Assembly: GCA_963732765.1 (NCBI GenBank)
Contig: CAVTAS010000010.1
Coordinates: 124,001-188,000, forward strand
Source of the DNA: JANYHF01 sp963732765
GTDB taxonomy: Bacteria; Pseudomonadota; Alphaproteobacteria; Rhizobiales; Hyphomicrobiaceae
Reading direction: 5' to 3'
DNA: 64,000 bases
Position 1 is the stretch's first letter. Each line of letters opens with the position of its first letter. This document shows positions 27,367-36,956 of the stretch, in pieces. The translations under genes and the position numbers were made by a program. The notes under the pieces were generated by a model. The model saw nothing but the letters and a program-made list of their open reading frames with translations. It did not search any database and had not been told where the DNA came from.

Positions 27367-27855
27367 ATGAGCCTCTTCCTCGAAGACTACCGGCTGGGCG
27401 ACCAGGTCGCGTACGGCTCCCACACCTTCACGGCCGAGGCCATCAAGGCGTTCGCCGCCAAATACGATCCGCAGCCGTTCCATCTCGATGAGGCGGCGGC
27501 GGAGCGCTCCGTGTTCGGAGGATTGTGCGCGTCGGGCTGGCATACCGCCTCGGTGTGGATGCGGCTGATGGTCGACCGCGAGCTGCGGTTGCTCGCCAAC
27601 AAAAGAGCGGCGGGCCAGCCGATCGGGCGGATGGGGCCATCACCGGGGTTTTCGGATATGCGGTTTTTGAAGCCGGTGCGGCCGGATGATACGCTCACCT
27701 ATTCGGGGACGGTGACCGGGATCGAGGCGTGGCGTGGGCGGCCGGCCTGGGGGCTGATGGTGTCGGACAACCAGGCGCATAACCAACACGGGGAAAAGGT
27801 GTTTTCGTTCACGGTGCGGGTGCTGGTGGAGCGCAAAACACCGGTTCAGGCGTAA
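27367..27855 (+). CDS. MaoC-like hot-dog dehydratase (second of two)
   Basis: A 162-residue paralogue of the preceding gene. The catalytic-type motif is FAAKYDPQPFHLDEAAA, followed by GGLCASGWHTASVWMRL and the strand MRFLKPVRPDDTL. Gene order and similarity suggest tandem duplication followed by insertion of the repeat between the copies. Role as for the first: hydration of enoyl-thioesters; the substrate is unknown. Confidence 0.85.
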   Translation: MSLFLEDYRLGDQVAYGSHTFTAEAIKAFAAKYDPQPFHLDEAAAERSVFGGLCASGWHTASVWMRLMVDRELRLLANKRAAGQPIGRMGPSPGFSDMRFLKPVRPDDTLTYSGTVTGIEAWRGRPAWGLMVSDNQAHNQHGEKVFSFTVRVLVERKTPVQA

Positions 27856-28098
27856 TTGGCAGGCCATTGCCGTGGCGTCCGGCTTTTTCGCTCATGGCCG
27901 CATTATTTTCCCGCTTTTTCTGGTTTTCTACTGGTTTTTTCTCGCTTGTTTCCCAATCTTTCACCGAAAATTGGGGGCGAATTAACGCGCTTTGCAACCC
28001 TCCGTTGCCTTTGCGGTAACCTCCTTCTAGACAGGAACGGAGAACCGTTTAACATTGCGGACGCTAAGAACAAAACGGCAACAAACCCGAGGCCCAGG

Positions 28099-29556
28099 AT
28101 GCATCATTTTGCCTACAAGGGCGGCGAACTCAACGCCGAAAAGGTCAGCCTGGAGCGCATCGCCGAGGCGGTCGGAACGCCGTTTTACTGCTATTCCACG
28201 GCCACGCTGGAGCGCCATTTCAAGGTGCTGGCGCAGGCCTTCAAAGGGCTTGATCCGCTGATCTGCTACGCCGTCAAAGCCAACTCGAACCAGGCCGTTC
28301 TGACCACCCTGGCCAGGCTCGGCGCGGGCATGGATGTGGTCTCGGAAGGCGAGATCCGGCGCGCCCTGGCGGCGGGGGTTCACCCCTCGAAAATCATCTT
28401 TGCCGGGGTCGGAAAAACCCGTGGCGAAATGGCCTTTGCCTTGCGCGCCGGCGTGCAGCATTTCAATGTCGAATCCGAGCCCGAGATGGAGGCGCTGTCG
28501 GATGTGGCGACCCACCTGGGCGCGCGCGCGAAAGTCGCCCTACGGATCAATCCCGACGTCGATCCCAAGACGCACAAGAAAATCGCCACCGGCAAGGGCG
28601 AGGCCAAGTTCGGTATTCCGTATAAGGATGCGATGCGTTTGTATGCCAAGGCAGACCGGCTGAATGGGCTGGATGTCGTTGGAATACATATGCATATCGG
28701 TAGTCAGTTGACGGATCTTGGGCCGATCGAGAAGGCCTTCACGGTAATGCGCCAGCTGGTGGTCCGTCTCAGAGCGGAAGGTCACGACATCGCGCATGTC
28801 GACCTCGGCGGCGGGTTGGGCGTGCCGTACGAGGGTGGCAAGGTTGTCCCTCCGCACCCGGACGATTATGCCGCTGTTGTGCGCAAGTGCTTTGGTGGCA
28901 TGGACCTGAAAATCATCCTCGAGCCGGGGCGGTTGATCGTCGCCAACGCGGGCATTCTCGTCACCAAAGTCATCTATGTTAAGAAGGGTACGGAGCGTAC
29001 CTTCGTGGTGGTCGATGCGGCCATGAACGACCTGATCCGGCCGACGCTCTACGATGCCCATCACGAGATCTGGCCGGTGGCCGAAAAGGCCAAGGGCGGC
29101 GGCACCGTGGTGGACGTGGTGGGGCCGGTGTGCGAGACCGGCGACTACCTGGCGCTGGGGCGGAAACTGACGGGAACGCAAGCCAACGATTTACTCGCCG
29201 TGATGAGCGCGGGCGCCTACGGCGCGGTGCAGGCGGGCACCTACAACTCGCGGTTGCTGATCCCCGAGGTGATGGTGCGCGGCGACCAGTTCGCCGTAGT
29301 GCGGCCGCGCCAGACCTACGACGAACTGATCGGCGCCGACCGCCTGGCGCCGTGGCAGGACGCCGAGGCAAAAGCCGAGCAAAAGGCCGAAAACAAGCCT
29401 CCAAAACCGCCTCGTCCCGAACCGGCGACGGCACCCGCGGCGGCTCCGAGACGCACCGAAACGGCTTCGGCTGGCGCCAGTTCCGGGCGCGCGGGTACGT
29501 CGTCTCGGACGCCAGCGCCGGCCCCGGTCGCCAAGCGCCCGGCAGCTCGCCGCTAG
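28099..29556 (+). CDS. lysA: Diaminopimelate decarboxylase with extended C-terminus
   Basis: PLP-dependent enzyme producing L-lysine from meso-diaminopimelate. The 485-residue protein has the PLP lysine in ICYAVKANSNQAVL (Lys60), VDLGGGLGVPYEGG, LEPGRLIVANAG and GPVCETGDYLALG at the dimer active site. The fold ends near residue 435. A low-complexity Ala/Pro/Lys/Arg tail of about 50 residues follows, ending KRPAARR, and is unusual for LysA. The ATG at 28099 follows CCCGAGGCCCAGG. The order lysA then TIGR02302 is typical of alphaproteobacteria. Confidence 0.95.
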   Translation: MHHFAYKGGELNAEKVSLERIAEAVGTPFYCYSTATLERHFKVLAQAFKGLDPLICYAVKANSNQAVLTTLARLGAGMDVVSEGEIRRALAAGVHPSKIIFAGVGKTRGEMAFALRAGVQHFNVESEPEMEALSDVATHLGARAKVALRINPDVDPKTHKKIATGKGEAKFGIPYKDAMRLYAKADRLNGLDVVGIHMHIGSQLTDLGPIEKAFTVMRQLVVRLRAEGHDIAHVDLGGGLGVPYEGGKVVPPHPDDYAAVVRKCFGGMDLKIILEPGRLIVANAGILVTKVIYVKKGTERTFVVVDAAMNDLIRPTLYDAHHEIWPVAEKAKGGGTVVDVVGPVCETGDYLALGRKLTGTQANDLLAVMSAGAYGAVQAGTYNSRLLIPEVMVRGDQFAVVRPRQTYDELIGADRLAPWQDAEAKAEQKAENKPPKPPRPEPATAPAAAPRRTETASAGASSGRAGTSSRTPAPAPVAKRPAARR

Positions 29557-29677
29557 CGGCCCGCCCCGATTGGGACATGGTGTCGAACTATGGTTTTGGA
29601 GCAGGCAGGCGGCTGTACGATCTCACAATTTCGCGAGCGGGGCGTGCAGGAGCGCGCGGCCGTGCTAGAGTATCCAG

Positions 29678-32228
29678 ATGACCGATACCACCCAACCCGG
29701 CGCCGCCCCGTTGGCCGGCCTTGACGCCAAGATTTCGCTCAGCCGCTGGGCGCTCGGACTGGAGCGGATCTGGCCGCGGCTATGGCTGCCGATCGGCGTG
29801 ATCGCGCTGTTTTTTGTGGTGAGCCTGGCAGGGGCGTGGCCGCTGTTGCCGGACGGCTGGCATATCGCGGCCTTGACCGGATTCGGGCTGGCGGCGCTGG
29901 CCTCGCTCTGGCCATTGATCCGTGTACGATGGCCGTCGCGCGCCGAAGGACTGGCGCGGCTTGAGGCCCAGTCCGGATTGCCGCACCGTCCCGCTTCGTC
30001 CTACGAGGATACGCTGTCACCCGCGACGGGAACGCCGGCGGCGTTGAGCTTGTGGGCCGCGCATCGGCGCAGACTTTCGCGGCTTATCGACAGTATGCGT
30101 CCCAAGGCGCCGCGCCCGCGCACCGAGCCGAGCGACCCATTCGCATTGCGCGCGCTGTTGCTGCTGGCGTTGTCGGGACTGCTGGCAGTCGCTGGAGATG
30201 CGTATGCAGACCGTCTTGCGTCGGCCTTCCGCTTCGGGCCGGCGATTGCGATCGTGCCGACCCGGCTGGACGCCTGGGTGACGCCGCCGTCCTACACTGG
30301 CAAGCAACCCTTTCTGATTGCCGACGGCAGCCAGCCGCTGGCCAGTGATGAGCAGGCGAGCCGTCGTTTCGAGGTGCCCGAGGGGAGCCAGCTGCTGATC
30401 CGCGCCGCCGGTCCCGCGCATGGCGATTTCGCCATTGCGAGGCTGGTGGGACAGGCGCCCGCCGAGACGGTGGCAACCCAGGCCAAGGCCGATCCGGCTG
30501 CGCAGGTTGCAGAGTTCAAGTTCGTGCTGGATCGAACGATGACCGTTCGCGTTGCTGACACCGGCCTGGTGCGCCAGTCGTGGATGTTCGCCGTTACGCC
30601 CGACCGCCCGCCAAACATCGTTCTCAACGAGGCGCCCAAGTCCGGCGCGCGCGGGGCGCTGTTGCTCGACTATCGGGTAACGGACGATTACGGCGTGGCC
30701 AGCGCCGAGGCTGCGTTCGAGCTGGCTGAGCCGGCCAAATCCAAACCGTTGAAGCTGGCCGACGGCAGCGAGATCGGGCCCATGGGCGAGCCGCCGGTGT
30801 CGCCCCTGAAGTTGCCGAAAGCGGCCTCGGTCAAGGACATCAAAGGCAAGACCAGTCTCGATCTGGCCGCCCATCCGTGGGCCGGGCTGAAGGTCAAAAT
30901 GACCCTGCGCGCCAAGGATCGCGCCAATCATCTGGGCACGGCCGAACCTGACGCATTTATTCTGCCCGAGCGTGCGTTCCAGAACCCGCTGGCGCGCGCC
31001 ATCGTCGAACAGCGGCGAACCCTGTCGTTCTCGCCCGGCAGTTATCTCGATGTGCGCTTTGCGCTCGATGCGCTGGCCATCGCGCCCGACAAGTTCCCGA
31101 TCGATCCGGCCGCCTATCTGATGCTGCGCTCGGCCTACCGGCAGCTCAAGCAGGAACCGTCCAAGGAACTATTCAAGACCGTCGCCGAGCAGCTCTGGCA
31201 GCTGGCGTTGCGCATCGAGAGCGGCAATCTCAGCGATGCCGAACGTGCGCTGAAGGAGGCAGAGGACCGGCTCGCCAAGGCCTTGGACGAAGGGGCCTCC
31301 GACGCCGAGATCCAGAAGCTGATGGCCGAGTTGCGCCAGGCCATGAGCAAATTCCTGCGCGAACTGGCCGAGCAGGGCCAGCGCCAGCCGCAGCAGCAAA
31401 GTCAGCAGAACGGCCAGTCGTTGAACGAACGAGATCTGCAGCAGATGCTCAAGCAGATGGAGGAATTGGCCAAGTCCGGCAACAAGGATGCGGCGCAACA
31501 GATGCTGTCGCAGTTGCGCGATCTGCTTGACCGGCTGCAGGCGGGCAAGATGGCCGGCAAAGGGCAAGGGCAGGACGGCAAGAACGGCCAGATGCGCCAG
31601 CTGATGGACAAGTTCGGCAATCTGATCGGCAAGCAAAAGAAGCTGCTCGACGAGACCTTCAAGCAAGGCCGCAGTCGCCGCGGCAGCGAGGGTGACCCGA
31701 GGGCAGGGCCAGGGCGATGGCCAAGGCGATGGTCAAGGTACGGGCGAGGGCGGCTCGCAAAGCCTGGACGGGCTTGGCGACCGCCAGGGCGATCTGCGCG
31801 GCGACTTGAACCGGCTGATGCAGGATCTGCAAGGGCTTGCCGGCAAGCAGCCGGACCAGCTGCAGGACGCCGGCCGCGCCATGGACGATGCGCAGGATTC
31901 GCTGAACAACGAGGATGCCGAAACCGCGACCGAGGCCCAGGGCAGGGCGCTGGACCAGTTGCGCAAGGGCGCGCAGGCGATGGTCGAGGAAATGATGAAA
32001 GGCCAGCAGGGCCAAGCCAATGGTGCCCGTACCGGCAACAGCGACCGCGACCCGTTAGGACGGCAGCTAACCGATCCCAACGAGGAGTTGGGCTCGAACC
32101 AGAACATGCTGCCGAACGAGTTGGCGATCCAGCGCTCGCGGCGCATTATCGAGGAGCTGCGCCGCCGCCTCGGTGAGACGACACGGCCGCCAGGCGAACT
32201 GGACTATCTGGAGCGGCTTCTGAAGTAG
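29678..32228 (+). CDS. TIGR02302/DUF4175 membrane protein, frameshifted
   Basis: A large membrane-anchored protein of the alphaproteobacterial TIGR02302 (DUF4175) family, function unknown. There are two N-terminal hydrophobic segments (about residues 36-80) and a third near 155-175. A beta-rich middle follows, then a Gln-rich helical region (QQQSQQNGQSLNERDLQQML) and a Gly/Gln repeat part. The frame shifts by one base near 31685-31700: the first frame becomes Arg/Gly nonsense, while the next frame continues sensibly (GQGQGDGQGDGQ...) to DYLERLLK at 32228. Full length is about 850 residues. The repetitive GGC/CAG sequence at the break makes an indel error likely. Confidence 0.85.
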
Positions 32229-32325
32229 GCCACGGCAAAAGATCACGACGTTCGATCTGGTCGAGTCGAGGACCCGGTGGTCATTGTAGCGGGCCCCGAC
32301 ACTTGAGGCGTTTTGAAAATGCCAA

Positions 32326-32354
32326 GAGGCCGTCCCCGAAATGGGCACGGCCTC
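32326..32354. terminator. Hairpin between TIGR02302 and SPOR-protein genes
   Basis: GAGGCCGT (32326-32333) pairs with ACGGCCTC (32347-32354), extended by CCC/GGG around a GAAAT loop. It lies between two convergent genes and is followed by GTTTGTG on the plus strand, so it is a probable bidirectional terminator with a weak U tract. Confidence 0.6.
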
Positions 32355-32386
32355 GTTTGTGAGAGATACGGCCGGATCCGTGTCCG

Positions 32387-33259
32387 CTAAAGCGGCGTAC
32401 CGGCCATCGGCGTCGGTGAGCAAGCCATGCCCTCTTTCACCAGCTTGGTGCAATAGGTCGCTGCCGCCGCCTGGCTCGGGAACGGGCCGGCCAACAAGCG
32501 GACATTGCCGCCTGAGGTCGCCGAATGAGGCGTCAGCCCCGACAGCAGATCGCCATGCTGGTCCTGGAACAGTTGCCAGATCTGGCGCAGCGCATCGGGC
32601 GAGGTCGAGACAGCCAAATTGACAGCATACGGCTTGTTGGGCGCGGGCGCTGCCGCCGCCGGCTTGGGTGCAGGCGCAATGGCCGCAACCTTTGCAGGCT
32701 TGGCGGGAGCGGCCTTCACTGGCGGCAGCATGGCATCGGCTGACTCGCTCGACATCGCTTCGGCCGCGTTGGCTACGTTCGGATCGGCTGATACCACCTC
32801 GCCCACGATGCGCGGCGCCGGTGTCTGCTGCGGCTTGACCGCGATGGCTTGGCTCGGCGTTTTGGCCGCAACTGGCGGCATCGGCTTGCCGTCCAGCGTG
32901 GTGGCGGCACTCGATGACTGCGCCATGTTGCGCAAGTCCGTCAGCTTGACCTTGATGCCGCCGATGTCGCTGCGCAGGCTTTCCAGGCCTGTGGTCAAGG
33001 CCGCCTGCTTGCTGGCTGTCTGGTCGACGGTGGCCTTGACGGCATCCACCTTCGTCGAAAGCGCCGCGACTTTCTGATTGGTCGCCTCGATGGCGCCTGT
33101 ACCGGCATCGGCGCTGCGCAGCGCTTCGGGCGCCAAACTGGCGACCGTGAGGTAGAAGATGCCGGCCGCGCCCAACGCCAGCCAGATGACGACATAGAAA
33201 CGGTTGAGCGAACGGCCCTTGCCCGAAGCGTGGCCCGGATGTGCGGTTCTTGTGGTCAT
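32387..33259 (-). CDS. SPOR domain protein, single-pass membrane
   Basis: A 290-residue bitopic protein: a short basic cytoplasmic segment, one transmembrane helix (FYVVIWLALGAAGIFYLTV), then a coiled coil (about residues 55-115), an Ala/Pro linker and a C-terminal SPOR-like domain (VNLAVSTSPDALRQIWQLFQ ... RLLAGPFPSQAAAATYCTKL). SPOR domains bind denuded septal peptidoglycan, so a role in division or envelope maintenance is inferred. An in-frame GTG at 33286 with an AGGAAA upstream is an alternative start. Confidence 0.75.
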   Translation of the reverse strand: MTTRTAHPGHASGKGRSLNRFYVVIWLALGAAGIFYLTVASLAPEALRSADAGTGAIEATNQKVAALSTKVDAVKATVDQTASKQAALTTGLESLRSDIGGIKVKLTDLRNMAQSSSAATTLDGKPMPPVAAKTPSQAIAVKPQQTPAPRIVGEVVSADPNVANAAEAMSSESADAMLPPVKAAPAKPAKVAAIAPAPKPAAAAPAPNKPYAVNLAVSTSPDALRQIWQLFQDQHGDLLSGLTPHSATSGGNVRLLAGPFPSQAAAATYCTKLVKEGMACSPTPMAGTPL

Positions 33260-33587
33260 GGCTAAATCGGCCTCGTTACTTGCCACCGGAGATTTCCTGG
33301 CGGCTTCCCCCTAATCCAACGCCACGCACACGTCACACCGCGCATCCCTCCAAACGGGATGCAAACGTGGACCGGAAGCTGTCTGAGTCGCGGCACGCGA
33401 TCAAACCGATTGCCTCTGGTTTGCGGCGGTGGCGCGCATTCCCTGTGGAAAACTCGTCACTTGGCCATCGGCTGAAAGCTGCACCCGGCACGCAAGCATG
33501 GCGACCGCTGGCGGTTTCTTAACGTGGCCGGATATGCTACCGCCATCGAATTGGAGTGCGCCTAATGGCGCTTGTGGGAAACGATCC

Positions 33588-34886
33588 ATGCCGGCTCAGG
33601 ATGGCGCTCTCGGTCCCGGGAGCAAAGCAATCGACGATACAATGCGGCGCATCGGTGTCGCCGCACGCAAGGCCGCGCGCGTTCTGGCGCTTGCACCGGC
33701 TGACTTAAGGACCCGCGCATTGCTCGCCGCCGCCGCGGCCGTTCGTGCAAGCAGCGCCTCCATTGTCGACGCCAACGCGCAAGACGTGACGGCCGCAACC
33801 GCTGCCGGCCGCCCAGGTTCCTTCATCGACCGGCTGACGCTGACACCCGCCCGCATCGAAGCCATGGCCAAGGGCATCGAAGAGGTGGCGGCCCTCGCCG
33901 ATCCCGTGGGCGAAGTGATCGCCGCCTGGACCAGGCCCAACGGGCTTTCGATCAACCGCGTGCGCGTACCCCTGGGCGTCATCGGCATGATTTTCGAGAG
34001 CCGTCCCAATGTCACCGCGGATGCCGGCGCGCTGGCGGTCAAATCGGGCAACGCCATCATCCTGCGGGCGGGATCGGAGAGCTTGCAGTCCGCGACCGCG
34101 ATTCACGCCGCGCTACAGCGAGGGCTTGCCTCCGCCGGGCTGCCGATCGACAGCATACAGCTGGTCCCGACCGGCGAACGGGAGGCCGTCGGCTTGATGT
34201 TGGCAGGCCTCGACGGCAATCTCGACGTTATCATCCCGCGCGGCGGCCGAAGCCTGGTGGAACGGGTCCAGAGAGAAGCCCGCGTACCGGTGTTCGCGCA
34301 TCTGGAGGGCATCTGCCACGTCTATGTCGACAAAGCTGCAGACGTGGAGATGGCCAAACGCATCATCGTCAATGCCAAGCTACGCCGGACCGGAGTGTGT
34401 GGCGCTGCGGAGGCGCTGCTGATCGATAGAGCGGGGGCGGAGGGACGGCTCGCGCCGCTCGTCAAGGCGCTGCTCGATGCCGGTTGCGAAGTGCGGGGCG
34501 ATGCCGATGCCGCGCAAACTGACACTCGTGTCAAACTGGCGGGCCCAGACGATTGGGGCAAGGAGTTCCTCGATTCAATCATCGCGGTGCGGTTGGTCGA
34601 TGGCGTCGATGGAGCCATGGCGCACATCGCCCAGTACGGTTCGCAGCACACCGACGGTATCGTCACGGACGACGCCGCCACCGCCGAGCGCTTCCTGCGC
34701 GAAGTCGACAGTGCCATCGTGCTGCACAACGCCTCGACGCAGTTCGCCGATGGCGGCGAGTTCGGCATGGGCGCCGAAATCGGCATCGCCACGGGCCGCT
34801 TCCACGCGCGCGGGCCGGTCGGCGTCGAACAGCTGACGACGTTCAAGTATGTCGTTCGCGGCGCCGGACAGGTTCGGCCGGTATGA
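33588..34886 (+). CDS. proA: Gamma-glutamyl phosphate reductase
   Basis: NADPH-dependent reductase of proline synthesis, converting gamma-glutamyl phosphate to glutamate semialdehyde. The 432-residue protein has VPLGVIGMIFESRPNVTADA, GNAIILRAGSES, IIPRGGRSLVERVQ and the catalytic cysteine in RRTGVCGAAEALL (about residue 271). The C-terminal GMGAEIGIATGRFHARGPVGVEQLTT is diagnostic. The ATG at 33588 is chosen because upstream sequence in frame has no homology. proB is not adjacent. Downstream are a palindromic repeat and the GFA gene. Confidence 0.95.
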   Translation: MPAQDGALGPGSKAIDDTMRRIGVAARKAARVLALAPADLRTRALLAAAAAVRASSASIVDANAQDVTAATAAGRPGSFIDRLTLTPARIEAMAKGIEEVAALADPVGEVIAAWTRPNGLSINRVRVPLGVIGMIFESRPNVTADAGALAVKSGNAIILRAGSESLQSATAIHAALQRGLASAGLPIDSIQLVPTGEREAVGLMLAGLDGNLDVIIPRGGRSLVERVQREARVPVFAHLEGICHVYVDKAADVEMAKRIIVNAKLRRTGVCGAAEALLIDRAGAEGRLAPLVKALLDAGCEVRGDADAAQTDTRVKLAGPDDWGKEFLDSIIAVRLVDGVDGAMAHIAQYGSQHTDGIVTDDAATAERFLREVDSAIVLHNASTQFADGGEFGMGAEIGIATGRFHARGPVGVEQLTTFKYVVRGAGQVRPV

Positions 34887-34924
34887 TGTTTCGCTCCCAC
34901 CATCTGAATGGCAGACCCTCAGTC

Positions 34925-35074
34925 GACGTCATCCCGGCGCAGGCCGGGACCCGCCCAAGTCGATGGGTGCGCTCTGCGGCTGATCGCAAGACGGATCGTC
35001 ACAAAGCGGCCGTATCCAATGGGGTTGCACAATCGCACTTTGGACGGGCCCCGGCCTTCGCCGGGGTGACGATC
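34925..35074. repeat. GTCATCCCGGCG...GCCGGGGTGACG intergenic palindrome
   Basis: This is a long interrupted inverted repeat between proA and the GFA gene. GACGTCATCCCGGCGCAGGC at the left pairs with GGCCTTCGCCGGGGTGACGA at the right; the outer stems extend into GGGACCCG and CGGGCCCC. Repeats of this form are abundant between genes in many alphaproteobacterial genomes. A decayed copy is at 19553-19672. Confidence 0.75.
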
Positions 35075-35094
35075 ACTGTGGGACGTTAGCAAGT

Positions 35095-35688
35095 ATGAGC
35101 GAGAGCCCCGAAACGCTCGACGGCCGGTGCCTATGCGGTGCGATCACATTCAGGATCCACGCACCATTCCGCCCGATCATAGCGTGCCACTGCCGCCAGT
35201 GCGCACGCTGGACCGGGCATGCGGTGTATGCGACGGCCGTGGCACCGAGTCGGTTTGAGTTGAAAACTGGCGAGCAGGAATTGTCCTGGTTCCGAGCCTC
35301 CGATACCGCCGCGCGCGGGTTCTGCAAGGCTTGCGGGTCCAGCCTGTTCTGGAAGCCGGACAGCGGCGAGCATATCTCGATCCTTGCTGGCTCGCTCGAT
35401 CCGCCGACGGGCCTATCCGTATCGTCGCACATCTTCACTCGTGACGCATCCGACTATCATATCATTCCCGATGATGCGCCGTGGTATGACGAAGATGTTG
35501 GGTCACGAGTTTCATTCGAACCAATGAGGGAAAACTCCGTAGAGCCCCGCTCGGGCTTCCGTCCCGGCTTCGCGCGCGGCCATGACTACAGCGTGACGGG
35601 TTGGCTCAGGCGCAACCAGAGCAACCCGGCCCTCGAGCCTTTCGGTTGGGTTGGATTGCTGGCGATGGTACGCGGGCTTTGGCGCTGA
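35095..35688 (+). CDS. GFA (CENP-V/GFA) domain protein with unusual C-terminal extension
   Basis: A zinc-binding protein of the glutathione-dependent formaldehyde-activating (GFA) family. Cysteine clusters are visible: GRCLCGAITF, CHCRQCARWTG and CKACGSSLFW, the usual two-zinc arrangement. Typical members have about 130-140 residues; this one has 197. After DDAPWYDED there are some 55 Arg/Gly/Pro-rich residues without recognisable homology, possibly read-through into former intergenic DNA. GFA members include glutathione-formaldehyde adduct enzymes, but most have unknown substrates. nadD begins 9 bases downstream. Confidence 0.85.
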   Translation: MSESPETLDGRCLCGAITFRIHAPFRPIIACHCRQCARWTGHAVYATAVAPSRFELKTGEQELSWFRASDTAARGFCKACGSSLFWKPDSGEHISILAGSLDPPTGLSVSSHIFTRDASDYHIIPDDAPWYDEDVGSRVSFEPMRENSVEPRSGFRPGFARGHDYSVTGWLRRNQSNPALEPFGWVGLLAMVRGLWR

Positions 35689-35696
35689 ACCGGATC

Positions 35697-36365
35697 ATGG
35701 CAGACACCGATACTTCACCAACGCACAGCAACTGGCCGGCGCTCCCCCTCACCGCCCCCGGCTTGCGCATCGGCCTGCTCGGCGGATCGTTCAATCCACC
35801 TCACGATGGTCACCGGCACATCAGCTTGGAGGCTCTAGCGCGGTTGAACCTCGACCGCGTCTGGTGGATTGTCTCGCCAGGCAATCCGCTGAAAAGCCAT
35901 GCCGATCTCGCCAACCTTGAGACCCGCCTGCATCTGGCCGCTGCGGTGGCGCACCATCCGCGCATCGACGTCACCGGTTTCGAGAGCCACCTCGGCACGT
36001 CCTACACCGCCGAAACGCTGGACTTTCTCACCCGCCGCCTACCCGAAGTGCGCTTCGTCTGGCTGATGGGCGCGGACAATCTCGCCAGCTTGCATCGCTG
36101 GCGGCAGTGGCGGCGTATCCTCGCCACCATGCCGGTTGCCGTGCTCGACCGGCCCCACTGGCGCTACCGCGCGCTCGCCTCCCCGGCCGCCATCAGCCAC
36201 CGCACCAATCAGTTGCCCGAGACTGAGTTGCGCCGACTGGTCGCTGCAACCGCTCCCGCGTGGTCGTTCCTCTCTATACCGCTTTCCAACCTCTCTTCGA
36301 CGGCGTTGCGCGCCAGAAGCCGGGCCCGGCCGCTGCAAAATCGGATAAAGCCGAACACGGCATAA
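35697..36365 (+). CDS. nadD: Nicotinate-nucleotide adenylyltransferase
   Basis: Transfers AMP to nicotinate mononucleotide in NAD synthesis. The 222-residue protein contains the nucleotidyltransferase motif GLLGGSFNPPHDGHRHIS (about residues 26-43), the conserved VWWIVSPGNPLK, LMGADNLASLHRWRQW and the C-terminal LSSTALRARS. The ATG at 35697 is chosen over the longer frame. In alphaproteobacteria nadD is followed by rsfS and rlmH, as here. Confidence 0.95.
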   Translation: MADTDTSPTHSNWPALPLTAPGLRIGLLGGSFNPPHDGHRHISLEALARLNLDRVWWIVSPGNPLKSHADLANLETRLHLAAAVAHHPRIDVTGFESHLGTSYTAETLDFLTRRLPEVRFVWLMGADNLASLHRWRQWRRILATMPVAVLDRPHWRYRALASPAAISHRTNQLPETELRRLVAATAPAWSFLSIPLSNLSSTALRARSRARPLQNRIKPNTA

Positions 36366-36395
36366 CGCGTCGGAAAGGGCAACCGACGGAGTTTC

Positions 36396-36425
36396 TTGAA
36401 TTTTTCATGGAGCCGGCGCTATACT
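36396..36425 (+). promoter_or_regulatory. Sigma70-type promoter upstream of rsfS
   Basis: TTGAAT (36396-36401) and TATACT (36420-36425) are separated by 18 bases, immediately after the nadD stop. Transcription would begin near 36432, downstream of the only in-frame ATG (36407). This bears on the rsfS start site. Confidence 0.55.
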
Positions 36426-36541
36426 GCAAGCATCGAAGGCGAAGCGTCGGCGGTTGGCCGTACTGTCCTAAGCACGGCCGAAGGAGATCAGGGAGAGGTG
36501 GTTCACCCATCCGTGCCGGCGCGCAACGAAAGGAACAGACG

Positions 36542-36955
36542 CTGAGCATTCATGTTCTCGCTGCGCGGACCTCGCGCAAGCCCAAGGCGGCACCGGTCGC
36601 GGTCAAGCCCCGGTCTGCCGAACTTCTCGACCTCGTGCTCGCCACGCTGGACGATGCCAAGGCCGAGGACGTGGTCTCCATCGATGTCAAGGACAAGACC
36701 TCGATAGCGGACCACATGGTGGTCGCCTCCGGGCGTTCCCAACGGCATGTCGGCGCCATAGCCGATCAGATCGAGAAATTGCTGCGCGCCAAGGGCTACA
36801 GCCGCGTCAAGGTCGAAGGCCTGCCGCAATGCGATTGGGTGCTGGTGGATGCGGGCGATGTGATCGTGCATCTGTTCGAGCCTGACGTGCGCACCTTCTA
36901 CAATCTCGAAAGGATGTGGCTGGCCGATCGCCCGTTGGACGTCGTTCCCAGTTGA
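36542..36955 (+). CDS. rsfS: Ribosomal silencing factor RsfS, probable CTG start
   Basis: RsfS (Iojap/RsfA family) binds ribosomal protein uL14 and blocks subunit joining in starvation. The domain is clear: ELLDLVLATLDDAKAEDVVSIDV, TSIADHMVVASGRSQRHVGAIAD, GLPQCDWVLVDAGDVIVHLFEP and RTFYNLERMW. No ATG, GTG or TTG lies in frame between 36407 and the conserved region. AAGGAAC lies seven bases before a CTG at 36542, which gives a normal-length 137-residue protein. The alternative ATG at 36407 falls inside the predicted promoter and would add 45 unrelated Arg-rich residues. One base separates its TGA from the rlmH ATG. Confidence 0.88.
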   Translation: MSIHVLAARTSRKPKAAPVAVKPRSAELLDLVLATLDDAKAEDVVSIDVKDKTSIADHMVVASGRSQRHVGAIADQIEKLLRAKGYSRVKVEGLPQCDWVLVDAGDVIVHLFEPDVRTFYNLERMWLADRPLDVVPS

Positions 36956-36956
36956 G

